A DNA stretch of 64,000 bases from Arbacia lixula. Lineage: Eukaryota; Echinodermata; Echinoidea; Arbacioida; Arbaciidae. A program made the translations under genes and the position numbers. Position 1 is the first letter of the stretch. Each line of letters opens with the position of its first letter. The notes beneath the pieces were generated by a model that was given only the letters and a program-made list of their open reading frames with translations, ran no database searches and had not been told where the DNA came from. The stretch lies in the NCBI GenBank assembly GCA_963669155.1, contig OZ022588.1, positions 1,026,525 to 1,090,524 of the forward strand. The letters are read 5' to 3'. This document shows positions 24,836 through 37,822 of this stretch, in pieces.

Positions 24836-25017
24836 TAATACTGAACCAGTTTACTCAAGAGCACATTTTGAAGTCAGCATAATTCGATGATTACTTTGTA
24901 GCCGTGCGCCATGATATACATGATTATTTGCAGACATGGAGAAATTGCTGAAATTGTCTTGGGAAATAACTCTAAATGCCAAAGGGTCCAATAACGTAAT
25001 GTATTAGTGTCTAAATC

Positions 25018-25338
25018 AAAATCTCTCCGTCTCTTTCGTCCACTCCCGGTCTCTCTGTCTGTCTGTATGTATGTCTGTCTCTCTGTGGCTCTTTCTCTCT
25101 CTCTCTGCCTTTCCAATCCCTTCTCCTCTATCTGTCCTTCCCCAACTCAGCCAATTTCCGCTCTTGATCTTTACTCTCCTTCTTTTCATCTATTCAGAAA
25201 TTCCATGTTCTTATTTCTCACCTTCCTCTTCCTCGTTCTCCTTTTCTTTTTTCTTTTTCTTTTTTTTTTCTTCTTCTTCTTCTTCTTCTTCTTCTTCTTC
25301 TTCTTCTTCTTCTTCTTCTTCTTCTTCTTCTTCTTCTT
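25018..25338. repeat. Pyrimidine-rich CT tract and (TTC)n microsatellite
   Basis: Irregular CT/TCTG repeats grade into pure TTC at about 25,270-25,338. Poly-F and poly-S frames are artefacts. Confidence 0.95.
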
Positions 25339-26848
25339 CATCCTTTGTTTTCTAGCCATTGCAATTTAGAGTGCATTGTAGGACATGATGATCGCGAGAA
25401 ATGCTTTTTTTCACTTAGATACTATTAATGAATATACTTTAATTTCATTTCCTTGTTCTGTCAACAGTGTCAATATCTCTATTCGTTTGCTGATTTTTGT
25501 AATTTGTATGCAACGTCAAGCAGACTCAAAACTACTCTTGAACAAGAAAAACATCCCCACCACGATAACAGTCTGATGGATTACCTGAAGATTTATTTTC
25601 CACAAATCCCCTCGGAGCAATCTAAATCGGCCACAACGAATTTCTCAATCTCTCCAAACTTATATTTTTGGTATAGATTCTTCCACGTTACCATGGTTAT
25701 TATGGTATCGTAATACATTCTGACCTTATTCAATTAGAAAATATCCAATTTCAAACTATCCAGATGCGTATGACGTCCAAAGACGTAAATATGGTAAATA
25801 TTTGTAACAACTCTAAAAACGAAAAATTAGTAATCGTTAATGAGACACATAATAAATCAATTTTGACTATTTTGACGTATATTTTGTGGTTGAGACCGCA
25901 TAGCGCGAGTACTAGATGCTATTTTATTGTTTTCAAAATGAACTCGTATGTCGTAAATGGAGAAAAGAGTTTTATTTCCTAAATAAACAATGGTGCAATG
26001 CTATGACCCGACAAAATAAATTGAAAGATCATGAAAACGCGCATTGCCTACCCCAAACGAAAACAATAGAATTGTACACATAATCATTTAAGAAGATTGC
26101 ATTTTTTGACCCATCAGATACTCTATCCTAATAAGACAAAAAGCGAGAAAATTAAGTACAATTATGAAATCCAGTGCGTCAGAAACTAAGCCTTTATCTA
26201 AAGGTAAGGATAGATCTGACTGTCCAGAGTCACCATGATAAATCGCAAACAAACAAGGATTAGTTTTACAGACCACAGCAAACGACACGATCCGATTAGT
26301 TGCACGACTCTGCGACTTGCAGAATCATTGGACCCGGTCATTGGATTTGTGCAAGAAGGTGACGTCACATCTTCAGTCTTACGCCCTTGCTACTGCAGAA
26401 TCGTGGCAATATCGTCTTGTATGTGGCGGTCTTAAGCCGAGTTTAATTTTAGTGTGTTTACTACATTGTATATTGTACAACGCGTTGTAAGTATCTCATT
26501 TGATATCACGACCGGGCCATTACTTCACTGCTACAGATATGATTGGAAAAAGAGAAATGAAATCATTCGCCAGCTTCGGACGTCTGACGAATTCCACCCA
26601 TTACAATCTAGCTATGATGTGATATCATGTCGGACCGTTAGGAATCAGGCAGAACGGAAAGGCAATTGTAGAAACCACATTTGGAGTGCAACTCAAGATA
26701 CTAGATTACCAGAATTCCTTGACAAGTGTTGGTGATGTTGTGATGACATTCAGAGACGGGGGTAACAAGGTCGAGAAGTGATGCAGTGGTTGCAACAGCG
26801 CACGGACATGGGGAGAGGTAGTGATAGAACATGAGGCAAAGAAAAAGG

Positions 26849-26849
<1 letters not shown>
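25339..26849. other. Non-coding DNA
   Basis: Frames at 26,235-26,435 and 26,454-26,735 are open but resemble no family I recognise. No gene called. Confidence 0.4.
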
Positions 26850-26907
<58 letters not shown>

Positions 26908-27041
26908 GGGGAGAGAAAGAGATACACAGTGTGGGAATTAAGTGAAATACAAGTGGAGAGTGAGAGGGAAAGGACACACGGAGAGTGACAAAGAAAGAGG
27001 GAGAGATAAAGAGAGGGAGAGAACGAAACAGACAGACAGGC

Positions 27042-27099
<58 letters not shown>
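26850..27099. repeat. (GA)n microsatellite, two blocks
   Basis: Two GA-rich blocks flank a mixed purine stretch with GACA units (about 27,025-27,045). Confidence 0.95.
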
Positions 27100-27100
<1 letters not shown>

Positions 27101-29507
27101 GGATAGAGGGGGTACAAACTAAGGAACATAGATTGTAAGATTGTGATAATGTCAAACTAAGTAGTAGTTTAAAAAAAAAGAGGGACAAAACGAAATAAAA
27201 CAATAAAATAAAAAGGTTTCTCCAACATGTCCACTGGGACCGTGGGACGTGCCATCTTAAAACCCTAGCAAGGATCTTGCATTCCTGAAGGCAAAAGATC
27301 GTTCCAGCGACGACTTGCTACGTGGCAACTACAACTGTCTTTCTTCATATGTTTTCGACACAGACCCTCAAAGCAATATTGGGGAGTTTGTGCAGCAAAT
27401 CTAGATAAGCTCTGAAATACTTTGCCCGCTGAGTAGTTTTCTAGAAAAACCGATGGAATCTAGAGCAAACGATAGCACGTCATATTATAGTTATGGCAAA
27501 ACAGATACGCAAAATGTAGGAAGTCCTGAGGGCAATATTTGATACACATGTTTTCGTTGCTGTTTTTTTGCAAGCGGCAGGCCAGAAATGATCATGATCA
27601 CAAGAACCTTAGTCATGTAAGTGTAATGAAACAATAGGGAATATGTTGATCGCGAATTAGAGAGGGGGAAGAGGGAGGGGGGGGGGGCGGTCTTTAACCC
27701 CTGTTCACACAAGACAGACAGCCAGGGCCATTGTCTTTGATATTGACGAATTGGAATATTAAACTTCCCAAGCCTCTCTTGGTTCACTACGTGACTGATT
27801 AAATAATAATAACATTATTAAATATAAAACATAATACCTGGATTTAAAATCCATCCTTCAAAAAACAATCAATATATGACTTTGATCTATAATGGAGGAA
27901 AGTATGTACATCATCTTAAATTTTAGATGCTATTTTTCGATCTAAACTTTGCCAGAGATCAAATAAGGCAACATGCAGGGTACTGATGATTTTCCTCTAG
28001 TTATACCAACATATTACATAGTTTGAAAGAATATTTAAAGTAATATAAGCTTAACCATATTTAGTACAATTTAACATGATATAAAAACATGGAAATTGCC
28101 CCTCCCCCTCTACACACACATACATCCCACAGAAGATAATTTAATATAATAATCAAATTTGTCGTTTAAATGTCTACAATGAGGGAGTAAGTTGTGCATC
28201 CAACATCTAACCTTAACTAAATCCATCGGACCCTCAGCTCCCCCATGCTGGAAAAAAAGTTTACTTCCTGTCTACAGTTTTACTTATTTTGCTCACCTTG
28301 CACATCTCATATGGACGCTTCTCATTCCGCCTCCGCCACCAAACCCCTTTTAACCTCTCAAATCCGTAATCATCCAACTTCCATAGACTCAACACAGGGA
28401 CGACTTGATTCCCTTAAGCTACGGATTTCCTTCACTCATTCTTTCGGAAACGCGACGCTGCCCGAACCAGGAAGCCTCCGCCGTAAATTAGGGTGTGGAT
28501 TACCTTTGTTTCCTATTTGCATTCTCAGCTGAATTCGATTAACCTTCTTTTCAGCTGTCTAATGAATAGGGTGAGACGCTTAAAATACCTCACCGATTCT
28601 CAGCATCGCGTCGAAGATTTACAGCTCGGAAGCCTGAAATGCCCACCGATTTTCCTGCATCGCATTAAAGATTCATTACAGGATTTTGATTATCATAACT
28701 TGCACACTAACCTGGAATGTACATCGTTTTTAAGTAGCTTTTCTCACTGTCATTCCTTTACACGATATTCTCCTTTGTAATATTAGCGTTCATGATTTGT
28801 GCATAAAATGAACAATATCCTGAATATGGAACCTCAAGTATTACCTCCTTCATCTAAGTTGATAGAATTATACTGACGAACGTGAGTCCCTTCATTGCAA
28901 AAAAAAAAATCATAAATTATTTAACAAAGAAGAAAATTATTATCCTGCAGAACAATCAAGCCCCCACCCCCGTCACACCGTCTCAATCCCATTATCTTAA
29001 GCTACACAAGCACGATCTTAATCCTTCTCAATAAAACTCCACCCCATCTCAACACTTAGGCACAACCATACAATTTATATTTTGTCTTCCTTTCCTTCTC
29101 CCTCTCAACGTTCTTTTCTCCCTATTATTGTCAATATACCCATTCATACAGAGCGTATAAAAAAAGGGTTCTCGATGTTCAGATGCTGATAATTTTAAAG
29201 TTTAAGTTTTCATACTTATTACGAGGGTTAGATGTAAAGTGCGACAAAACAGCTTTCATTTGGTACCTTTCCCAAATCAGCAATGTCACACATCGCTGAG
29301 TTCTTTGTATTTAAGGATGACAGGTGCAAAACCCACTTTTTGCAACTTTGAATTCCACACATCCATGCACACAGCTATTCCAAAATGTGTTTTGATTCAG
29401 CTCAGGCTGAATTGTTTAAAAGAATAAATTCCTGATATCACATATGAATGAATACATTGTTTATGACAAATTGACTGCATGAACATTTTGGGGAAAGGGT
29501 AGTTTTG
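27100..29507. other. Non-coding DNA
   Basis: AT-rich, with no recognised gene or element. G-run near 27,677-27,687. Frames at 28,245-28,780 overlap and have no recognisable protein content. Confidence 0.4.
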
Positions 29508-29705
29508 CTAAATCCCGAAGTGGAATAGCCGCCCAGATCCCCTGGCGCCTGACTTGACACTTTGTGATCTCTTCATGCATCTCCTCCTCGTGACCTCATG
29601 GATTTGCAGAACCACATTAGACTCGAAGTGGATGTTTTGCGAAATATCCCGGCTATGGTAAGATGTGATGTCCAAGACACGCGTTGCTGTCAACAATGTG
29701 TTGAA
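29508..29705 (-). other. Candidate coding exon, unknown product
   Basis: On the minus strand a pyrimidine tract followed by TTGACAG precedes an open frame reading ATRVLDITSYHSRDISQN, and the frame closes at 29,508. Composition is more protein-like than the surroundings. It could be a terminal exon of an unrecognised gene together with 31,722-31,880, but no family match is visible and chance is a real alternative. Confidence 0.15.
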
Positions 29706-29756
29706 AGGGGAGGAGGGCATGAGGAAGGTATAGGTGCATGATGTAAAATTTAGCAC

Positions 29757-30756
29757 TCACTGTTATCACTTTAAAACGAAAATGTAATGCAAACTAAACA
29801 CATAATCACACATTCACCCAACAATTCAATATCTTACAAACTTGCAAAAAGCATGTTTTTGACATGTCTTCTTCTAGAACAATTTACTCAGTCATGTAAG
29901 ATGCTTTTGATGCATGAAGGGTATCAAATGAAAGCAGAATAGTTGCTCTTTAATTATAACTTACATTCATATTGTGGTCATGGATAAGTTTAAAATAATT
30001 GACCTTTGAACTTCGAGTACATTTTTTTATACGCCCCGTATATCTCACACGAATGACTGAAGAGGAAAAAGCAAAATGATAGGCTACGGCTGAAATGTTG
30101 AGTAATATATATTTTTCCTGCGTGTGTGTTATTTTGTATTTCATCTGCATATATCTTACTCGATTTCAAGATTAAGTTATAACCCTACTTTCGCCATGTT
30201 CGTGACTATATTTTCTCAATCTGAGCAAACAAGTGACCCAGCCTTTAAGCTGTATCACATCACGTGTGCCCGTCTGCATCACCAAAGTGGATAGAGCCTT
30301 CTTCACAGTGTTGTATCCTTATATTTGGAAATTCCTCGAATCGACTGCAAACATCCACTGTTTGCGGCGAATGTAGACACTCAAATATCCTCTCCGTGCT
30401 GTTCTACATCTCTCGCTGCCTGCTCATACCAACGGAAAAAGTGGGGTAGGAGAGGGGCATGAAGAGAGGCGGGGGGGGGGGGGGGGTGGGTGGGACATAA
30501 TTTGCCTTACCTAACTTACATTATCCTCAATATCTTTCAAAAGATCTCAATCGTAAATGTAATAGGTATAGGAAAGTTCTTCTATGACATACGCACCGTA
30601 GAGTGCGTACGTGCATTATCATCAGTACTTTGCATGCTTTGTGACCTCATTCTCTAGTTTGTTCATCCTCTCTGATCCTCATCCTGCTCCTGCGTCGTCA
30701 TCTCTTTTATTTGTTTGTCTCGAGCTTTTCCTTTCCGTCCTCCCTCGTTTCATGTA
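29757..30756. other. Non-coding DNA with G-run
   Basis: Nothing recognised. A G-run lies at about 30,470-30,486. Confidence 0.4.
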
Positions 30757-30757
30757 G

Positions 30758-30815
<58 letters not shown>

Positions 30816-30822
30816 TGGGAGA

Positions 30823-30878
<56 letters not shown>

Positions 30879-30891
30879 TGGGAGAAGGAGA

Positions 30892-30929
<38 letters not shown>

Positions 30930-30956
30930 TGCGCGCGCATGTGTGTGTGAATGTGA

Positions 30957-31002
<46 letters not shown>

Positions 31003-31031
31003 TGGTGGTGGTGGGGGGGGGGGGGGGGGGA
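30757..31031. repeat. (GA)n, (GT)n and G-run composite
   Basis: GA repeat (30,757-30,925) followed by GT repeat (about 30,938-31,000) and a G-run. Protein-like frames on both strands are artefacts of the repeats. Confidence 0.95.
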
Positions 31032-31185
31032 GGGGCGTCTCTAGCAAGATCTTGGGTGTAGGGGTAGGGAGGGGGTTCTCCCCCATGACTGATCGTGATC
31101 TCATGATTGCCTCCGATTGACCACTTCTCACTCATCATCAAGGTCGATTGTTTAGCATCATATCACTCTCGCGTGTCTATCATTT

Positions 31186-31381
31186 CCTTCTTCTTCTTCT
31201 TCTTCTTCTTCTTCTTCTCTTCTTCTTCTTCTTCTTCTTCTTCTTCTTCTTCTTCTTCTTCTTCTTCTTCTTCTTCTTCTTCTTCTTCTTCTTCTTCTTC
31301 TTCTTCTTCTTCTTCTTCTTCTTCTTCTTCTTCTTCTTCTTCTTCTTCTTCTTCTTCTTCTTCTTCTTCTTCTTCTTCTTC
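31186..31381. repeat. (TTC)n microsatellite
   Basis: Nearly pure TTC for about 195 bp with a single phase slip near 31,218. Unlike the GAA tracts around the LINE, it contains no insertion. Confidence 0.95.
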
Positions 31382-31721
31382 TACACCTCCCTCTCCCTTT
31401 CCCTTTACTCCTCTTCTTCTTGTCACCCCGTCTTCTCTTTCCCTCTCCATAACTTTATGTCCACTTCATTTTCTTATTGTCATCCTTAATCCATGTTTTC
31501 GTATTCACCCTTTCTTCTCCATTCGTTTTCATTCTTCTTCTCCTTATTCCTCCTCCCCCTTTCGTCTTCTTCCTGTGTCTAATCTTCTTTTTCTCTTCCG
31601 TTTTTATTGTCTTCACTTCAACATCATCGTCGTCTCCCTTCTTTCATATTGACTCCTTCGTTTACCACGGGCCCCCATCTTTATCTCCCCCATCCTCTCC
31701 ACCCTCACATTCCCTGCCACA

Positions 31722-31880
31722 TTGTCTTCGTCTGAGAGATCCACTTGACTGAGAAAAGGTAAGCGCCGTCTCCAGTTTTGTCCCCGCTGCTGACGGACAC
31801 GCACTCCTCGATGTAAACATACAGACTTCCCTCTTGACTCGCTCCAATTACTACTACAGCCCCCTCCACGTCAGTAATTG
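31722..31880 (-). other. Candidate coding exon, unknown product
   Basis: The minus-strand frame reads IGASQEGSLYVYIEECVSVS and continues SSGDKTGDGAYLFSVKW. It is followed by GGGAAT-GTGAGG, a possible donor. GC content and codon choice look more coding-like than the flanks. The pattern VYIEECVSV faintly recalls extracellular modules such as ZP domains, which is only an impression. No connected gene model could be built. Confidence 0.25.
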
Positions 31881-31905
31881 CCCAAGTGCGAAAACAACGC
31901 CTCAA

Positions 31906-32980
31906 ACGTGTGTCGATAGGCCCACTCGTTCATTACGGGAACTTAAGGCCACATAACACATGCGCTGGAAAAATTATCCTCAAAAGACATTAAAAGTATC
32001 GAATTACTTTCATTTCACGAGGAGTCAATATGATGAAGAATGCCCTGCGATGGAAGTTTTTTTTTTTTTTTTTTTTTACCAAAAGGAGGAAATTAACAAG
32101 GTAGTCATGAAAGAATAGGAAGTCGGTATTTTTTCTTCATTTTTAAAGAAGGTACTTTCATGTGTTTGTATGTGTGTGTGTATGTGTGTGTGTGTGTGTG
32201 GGTGTGTGTGAGTCGTATACTACGTTTTATCTGAAAAAGTATTTAATAATATTGCTGTTATTTAATATGCCCTTATAAAGAGCTCATTTGCAAAAAGGGT
32301 TAAATCCATTTTTCATGAAATTTCATTTTTTTGTCTCAATGTACAGACTTGAAGTAGCTCTATAACATGATACCAAAGAAAAGTTAAAATTCCCATAAAA
32401 AGTGAACGAAAATGGCAACAAAATTACCCTTTTTCAAAAGGAGTTAGATCCATTTCAGTTTGTTTGCAAAAGGGGCTAGATCCACAAAGGTAATTTTTGG
32501 AAAATATTTTAAAACGAGACATACTTGTCGACAAATATAAAGTGGTCTGCATTGACAAATTCATGCAAAGACGTAGGCTGGTAAATACACGGTGACACCA
32601 TCTATGCATTAGAAATCAGAGGCAATGCTCAAGAAAGCTCATAGCGCACGTACAACATACTAACATTTCAGAAAGTTGCCTGAATTGTCACATGCATGTG
32701 CTCACAAAATGTAATTAATAGTCATTTAAGATAAAGGGGCGAGAGAAAACAAAGGGGAAAGAAAATCTCAAAGAGAAAGACAAAGTAATGATGATAGTAT
32801 AAATAATTTAGCTGGAGATAGAAAAGTGCAACATTGTACTTTATTGCTTTATGAGAGCATTTTGCTATAATGGTATTAACTCTAATTGTAAATGATATTC
32901 ATCATCATTATCGTTATATTACAATCGTGGTAATCACCATAATAATGCTAAAATATAATGATAATTAGTATAATCATGAT
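31906..32980. other. Non-coding DNA with T-run and (GT)n
   Basis: T-run at about 32,058-32,077, GT repeat at about 32,164-32,211. No gene recognised. Confidence 0.45.
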
Positions 32981-33053
32981 ATTACTACTACTATTACTAC
33001 TACTACCACTACTACTACCACTACTACTACCACTACTACTACCACTACTACTA

Positions 33054-33110
<57 letters not shown>

Positions 33111-33121
33111 CACTACTACTG

Positions 33122-33185
<64 letters not shown>

Positions 33186-33239
33186 CACTACTACTACTAC
33201 TACTTCTACTGCTACTACTACTACTACTACCACTACTAT

Positions 33240-33311
<72 letters not shown>

Positions 33312-33406
33312 AGTACTACTACAACTGCTATTACTACTACTACTACTACTACCACTACTACTACTACTACTTCTACTGCTACTACTACTACTACTACCAC
33401 TACTAT

Positions 33407-33469
<63 letters not shown>

Positions 33470-33492
33470 TACAGTACTACTACAACTGCTAT

Positions 33493-33561
<69 letters not shown>

Positions 33562-33574
33562 TACTTCTACTACA
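32981..33574. repeat. (ACT)n microsatellite with higher-order duplication
   Basis: About 590 bp of TAC/ACT repeat. A segment with the interruptions ACTTCTACTGCTAC and ACCACCACTACAGTACTACT occurs twice, at about 33,187-33,330 and 33,352-33,492, so a block of about 165 bp was duplicated within the array. Confidence 0.9.
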
Positions 33575-33593
33575 TACATAGCTTCTTTGCTTG

Positions 33594-33711
33594 CTTTTCT
33601 CTTCAGTATCCATGGTATCTTGTTATTGAATCGGTACGGGTCGTGTTCTGAAAGTTCAATCCATGTTGCCATTAATTCGGCCAAAAAAAGGACAACAAAT
33701 AAGGATCTCAT
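33594..33711 (-). other. Candidate signal-peptide exon
   Basis: The minus-strand frame starts MRSLFVVLFLAELMATWIEL, shaped like a secretory signal peptide, and runs about 40 codons before entering the ACT microsatellite. GCTAT-GTATGT near its end could be a donor. It could belong with the exon-like stretch at 31,722-31,880. Support is weak. Confidence 0.18.
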
Positions 33712-34398
33712 GTTTCACGGTTGCAAAAGCAATGTCGAAAAACAATTTATGTACCTCTTGTGACGTATTTCACTACACCACCCTCCGTCATACGTGTTTC
33801 TTTAGAACTCGGTGGGCGCCAGGGATCTATCTCTTCGGAGATTTGAAAAGGGGGTGGGGGGGGGGGGGTGGGGGTGGGGCGGATAACATCTTACTTCAAC
33901 ATAAGCGGTGACAAATAAAGATACGCCAGGAGCTGCGAGGAAAACGCCCCAGGCTTCCCTTTACACCCAAACAAAGTGACAATACACTGGAGATCGCTAA
34001 TAATTGAATTGCCTCGTCGCATATATCCGCTAGTTCGTGTTGCTCGCGCTTAGAGTTTGCCCCTCCACCGCGGGCCGACAAACAAGCAACGCTCACGAGA
34101 AATGTCGAGCTCTGGGCATACATGCAAAGACAACATAGGCGACGGAGTGTGATGAAATATTCATGCGAAACGTGGCGTATCTGCGTTAAGTTCGCGTGGA
34201 AATCCACCAAGTGTTATTGGACTGAAGGAAAGTGTTCGGCGCTAATGGCTGTTAAATAGCACAGAGAGAGAGAGAGAGGCCGCTAAAGCACTTGACATTA
34301 GAGGGAAATATTTCATGGGTAAACATCAAGGGACCCGTAATCCTGTTTCCTGGTTGATTTCGACGACTACGGTACATCATTTTAAGAAGATTCCTTCC
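33712..34398. other. Non-coding DNA
   Basis: G-rich stretch at about 33,849-33,882 and a short GA repeat at about 34,262-34,277. No gene recognised. Confidence 0.4.
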
Positions 34399-34800
34399 TT
34401 TAAGACAGGCTATCCCTTTTGCAGGTCAAACAAATGTACTTTTGTAAAAAAAAACACGGAAAATGGAAGAAGATACTGTGTCAGAACTTCCCTCCCATTA
34501 ATAGAGCTGGAAACTGGCTTCAAGCGAAATTAGAGCGATCACTAGAATTCCAGGAAGTTTCGAGCGGGTCGTTCGAAACCTAAAGCACCAGTCCGCTTTA
34601 GTGTATGCGGATCGCGCATCGACAATACGATTGTGAATTACAATAATTTCGAAACTAGGTTTCGAACGTATAGTTTTCACCTATCCTACAAAGGTTCGTG
34701 AGGCTATGACGGTGAAATTTCACACACGTTATCGTTAGGGTAAACTTTTGATTCCAGCAGAGTGTCATGACTTTTTCAAATGAGACACCTTGCCTGTAAA
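34399..34800. mobile_element. TTAA-type inverted-repeat element, copy A
   Basis: The left end TTTAAGACAGGCTATCCC and the right end pair imperfectly (CAAATGAGACACCTTGCCTG). The interior closely parallels 37,435-37,822, with shared landmarks GATACTGTG, GGAAACT, CGAAACCTA, GTGAGGCTATGAC and ACACGTTATCGTT. Non-autonomous. Confidence 0.7.
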
Positions 34801-35254
34801 TCCGGAAGTTTGGGACCCGTATGTAGACACAGCAGAACAAACCTGCCATTATCGCAGGTTCCGTCATCTCTGGCACGACTCCTCACCTTTGAATTGTATC
34901 AAATGGAAAACAAAACGAACTATTGGAAGCAAAGTCAATAGGTAAACTTTAAGAAACAGAGAAACCGCTTTTACCTCAAGTGGACATATACAAACAAAAT
35001 TAATGTACACCGTGTTTAAGTTGCTACAATAATATCTACATTGCAGCCTTAGCTCTGATTCAAGCATGAAGAATTGCACATTTAAATCTACGTTATGAAA
35101 TAAAAATCGCCAAGAATTAACAGTGAAGAAACATACGTAGTTGTAAATAACTACTTAATTGAAATGTTTAAAGGAGTATCATCTTATCTTGAAAATCGTT
35201 AGTAAATTAGGAAACTTGTTCATGAACCGGAGAAACTTGTACATGTATAAGATA
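34801..35254. other. Non-coding DNA
   Basis: AT-rich, nothing recognised. Confidence 0.4.
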
Positions 35255-35348
35255 GTATGTGCATGTGTGTGTGTATGTGTGTGTGTGTGTGTGTGTGGGG
35301 GGGGGGGGTGTATGTATGCGTGTGTGTATGTGTGTGCGTGTGTGTGTG
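35255..35348. repeat. (GT)n microsatellite with G-run
   Basis: GT repeat split by a G-run at about 35,297-35,308. Confidence 0.95.
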
Positions 35349-35356
35349 TATATATG

Positions 35357-35596
35357 CAAGGGCGGAAATCGCTCCCCGAAGGTGGGGGGGGGGGGGGGAC
35401 ATGTTTTTCATCAAGAAGTCGCTGAGCGGGGGCGGGGGGGGGGGGGGTGATGATGATATTTTAGGGGTACAGGACCGAAAATAGTGGGGGGGGGGACATT
35501 TGATATTGTGTCCCCCCCCCCCCCCCCTTCGAAATGGTGGGGGGACGCGTCCCCCCCCCCCCCCCCACCCCCGTCCCCCCGGGATATCCGCCCATG
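35357..35596. mobile_element. hAT-like MITE with 8-bp target duplication
   Basis: The ends CAAGGGCGGAAATC and GGATATCCGCCCATG form an imperfect terminal inverted repeat. Directly outside, TATATATG occurs on both sides (35,349-35,356 and 35,597-35,604). An 8-bp duplication with CA-GGGCGGA ends is typical of hAT-superfamily elements. The 240-bp interior consists largely of long G-runs and C-runs that can pair, with no coding capacity. Confidence 0.78.
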
Positions 35597-35604
35597 TATA
35601 TATG

Positions 35605-37434
35605 TAAACACAAACAAATTAATGAAGACGTACGCCAGAGAAGAAAGGTGTGTGGGTATGTGTGTGCGAGTGATTGTTACTTCACAAAGCGAGAGAGAAG
35701 GGGAGGTTACAGAGCAGGAAAGAATGAGTAGGAAAAGCGTGTAGGGAGAGACATATGAGAAAGTGAAAGATGGAGGGAGAAAACGCGTGAGAGATTAACG
35801 GGGAGGGGGGGGGGGGGGCTGCTTAACGGGCTTACTGACAAACACACAAACAAATCAGCATATTTTAAATACAAAATATACATATTTATTCAAATATTCA
35901 AATAAAATGGCAAGAGACTGTACAATATGTCGTGTTCTTCATTTGGCACCTACGAACAGAGACAAAAGCAGTCCAATATGGGCTCAATAGTACAATGATT
36001 ATGCTAATATAAACACTAGACACTAGAGAATGAAATCAAAATTACATACAAGGCATGCTGTTAAAAAAGGTCTGCTTATATCTACCATTTGGTATATTTC
36101 AAAAAGTGTGACAATGCAACATGTTTTAAGCTGATCATACTCTTTCCATAAACTCAAGAACCTGATTTCCCAGTAGTTATCTAAATGCTTAAACGCTAAA
36201 TGATCATAACACATTTTTTTCAAACATAAATTATTGATTTTTTAACAACTTATTATTGCTATGAAAACATATATGTCATAGTGGAACTTGACGGGAAATA
36301 TCTTGCAGAAATGACATATCACATTCCATATTTGATCTCCTTTCCACGGGAGTCTCGAAATTAGTACTCCTATACTACAATACACATCATAAATACAACC
36401 TAACCATAGTACAGTAAATCCACATTGGCAATAGCAATAAGCGACTTCATAATGCAATGTGCGCATGAGCGGAGTATTACTGGTACGAATGACCTCAGGC
36501 CAATTGTACCACTCACAGAGTAAAGCGGAAATTCCATAGATAGCGGACCACGTTTATACCCATTATAACGCAGATATGACAACAGGGATTCAGCTCTGAG
36601 AAGGTAGTGAAAGAACATTCCACCATGTGCACCTGCTTCTATTGTTGGTATCGGTACGCTGTAAAATAACACACCTACACAGCTTCATGATCAAATCCCT
36701 AGTCATTCTTGATTCAGTGGAGTGTCGGACCATGCTGTAAATATGAACTTGCTTATTGAAGTATCCAAAGCTAAAACGGTAATGCGAATCTAACCTAGGT
36801 TTTTCCTTAAGTTACGTCACACTTGTTGTCCTAAGCAAGTTGAAAATGTGTACATCTCTACCTAAAGTACAGACATCCAATTATAATTAACCTCTATGAT
36901 ACAAGTTCATTACCATTAAGTAAGGCTGGAACTATGGAGTGAAAACTCACCCATTTTTTTTTTACTTATGAGGTAATAAGTCCTTTTGCAATTAACCCCA
37001 TATACATACATGCATCTGCTGTGATTTCAGATTTTAATTTTCAGTAGCAAGATGATTTTCATTGCATAAAACTATGAATACTAACAGGCAGCTCACCTAT
37101 TGTGTACTGCATGGATTACTAAAGCACAGACCCTGCAATCTATAAATGCAATATGTGACACATTATCAAAACACTAGCTCAGGAAAATACTAATCCTAGC
37201 TCGCTTTTAAAATAACTATTTTAAAAGCAGCATATGGGAGTAAACACACAATCCCTATACAATTCTAGTACATGATGTGGCAATAGTTTTGATTACAGAG
37301 ATTGCTTAGAGTCAAGTAAAGCAACAGATAATAATCTTGAGAAGTACATTTAACTTCTTCTTGCTGTTTGTAAGTCCTTTTTGGTATTGTAACAATAAAA
37401 TAATTATTTCAACTATTAATGTTTTTGATGCATC
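35605..37434. other. Non-coding DNA
   Basis: G-run at 35,805-35,818, then long AT-rich sequence free of microsatellites. No gene recognised. Confidence 0.4.
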
Positions 37435-37822
37435 TTAAAGACAGGGTGTCCCTTTTGCAGCTCCAAAAAACAACATTTTGTAGAAAACACAGAAATTTGA
37501 AAAGGATACTGTATGAGAACTTCCTTCCAAATAATAGAACCGGAAACTTACTTAAAGCGAAAGCATAGTGATCGCTAGATTTTGAGGAGGTTTTGGGCTG
37601 GTCGTCCGAAACCTATAGCCTAGAGACCGGAGACAGGGCAATACGACTGTGAATGTATACTACGGCCGCTGTGTTTCACACGTAAACATAGATAGTCGTT
37701 TATTTTTCATGAAATGGTTTGTGAGGCTATGACTGTAAGATTTCGCACACGTTATCGTTGGAGAATACTGCTGATTCCTGTCGAGTTTCATGACTTTTGC
37801 AAATGGGACATCCTGCATTTAA
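37435..37822. mobile_element. TTAA-type inverted-repeat element, copy B
   Basis: The left end TTAAAGACAGGGTGTCCC and the right end GGGACATCCTGCATTTAA are imperfect inverted repeats bounded by TTAA on each side. It is related to 34,399-34,800. The TTAA target suggests a piggyBac- or Kolobok-type mover, not assigned further. Confidence 0.72.
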
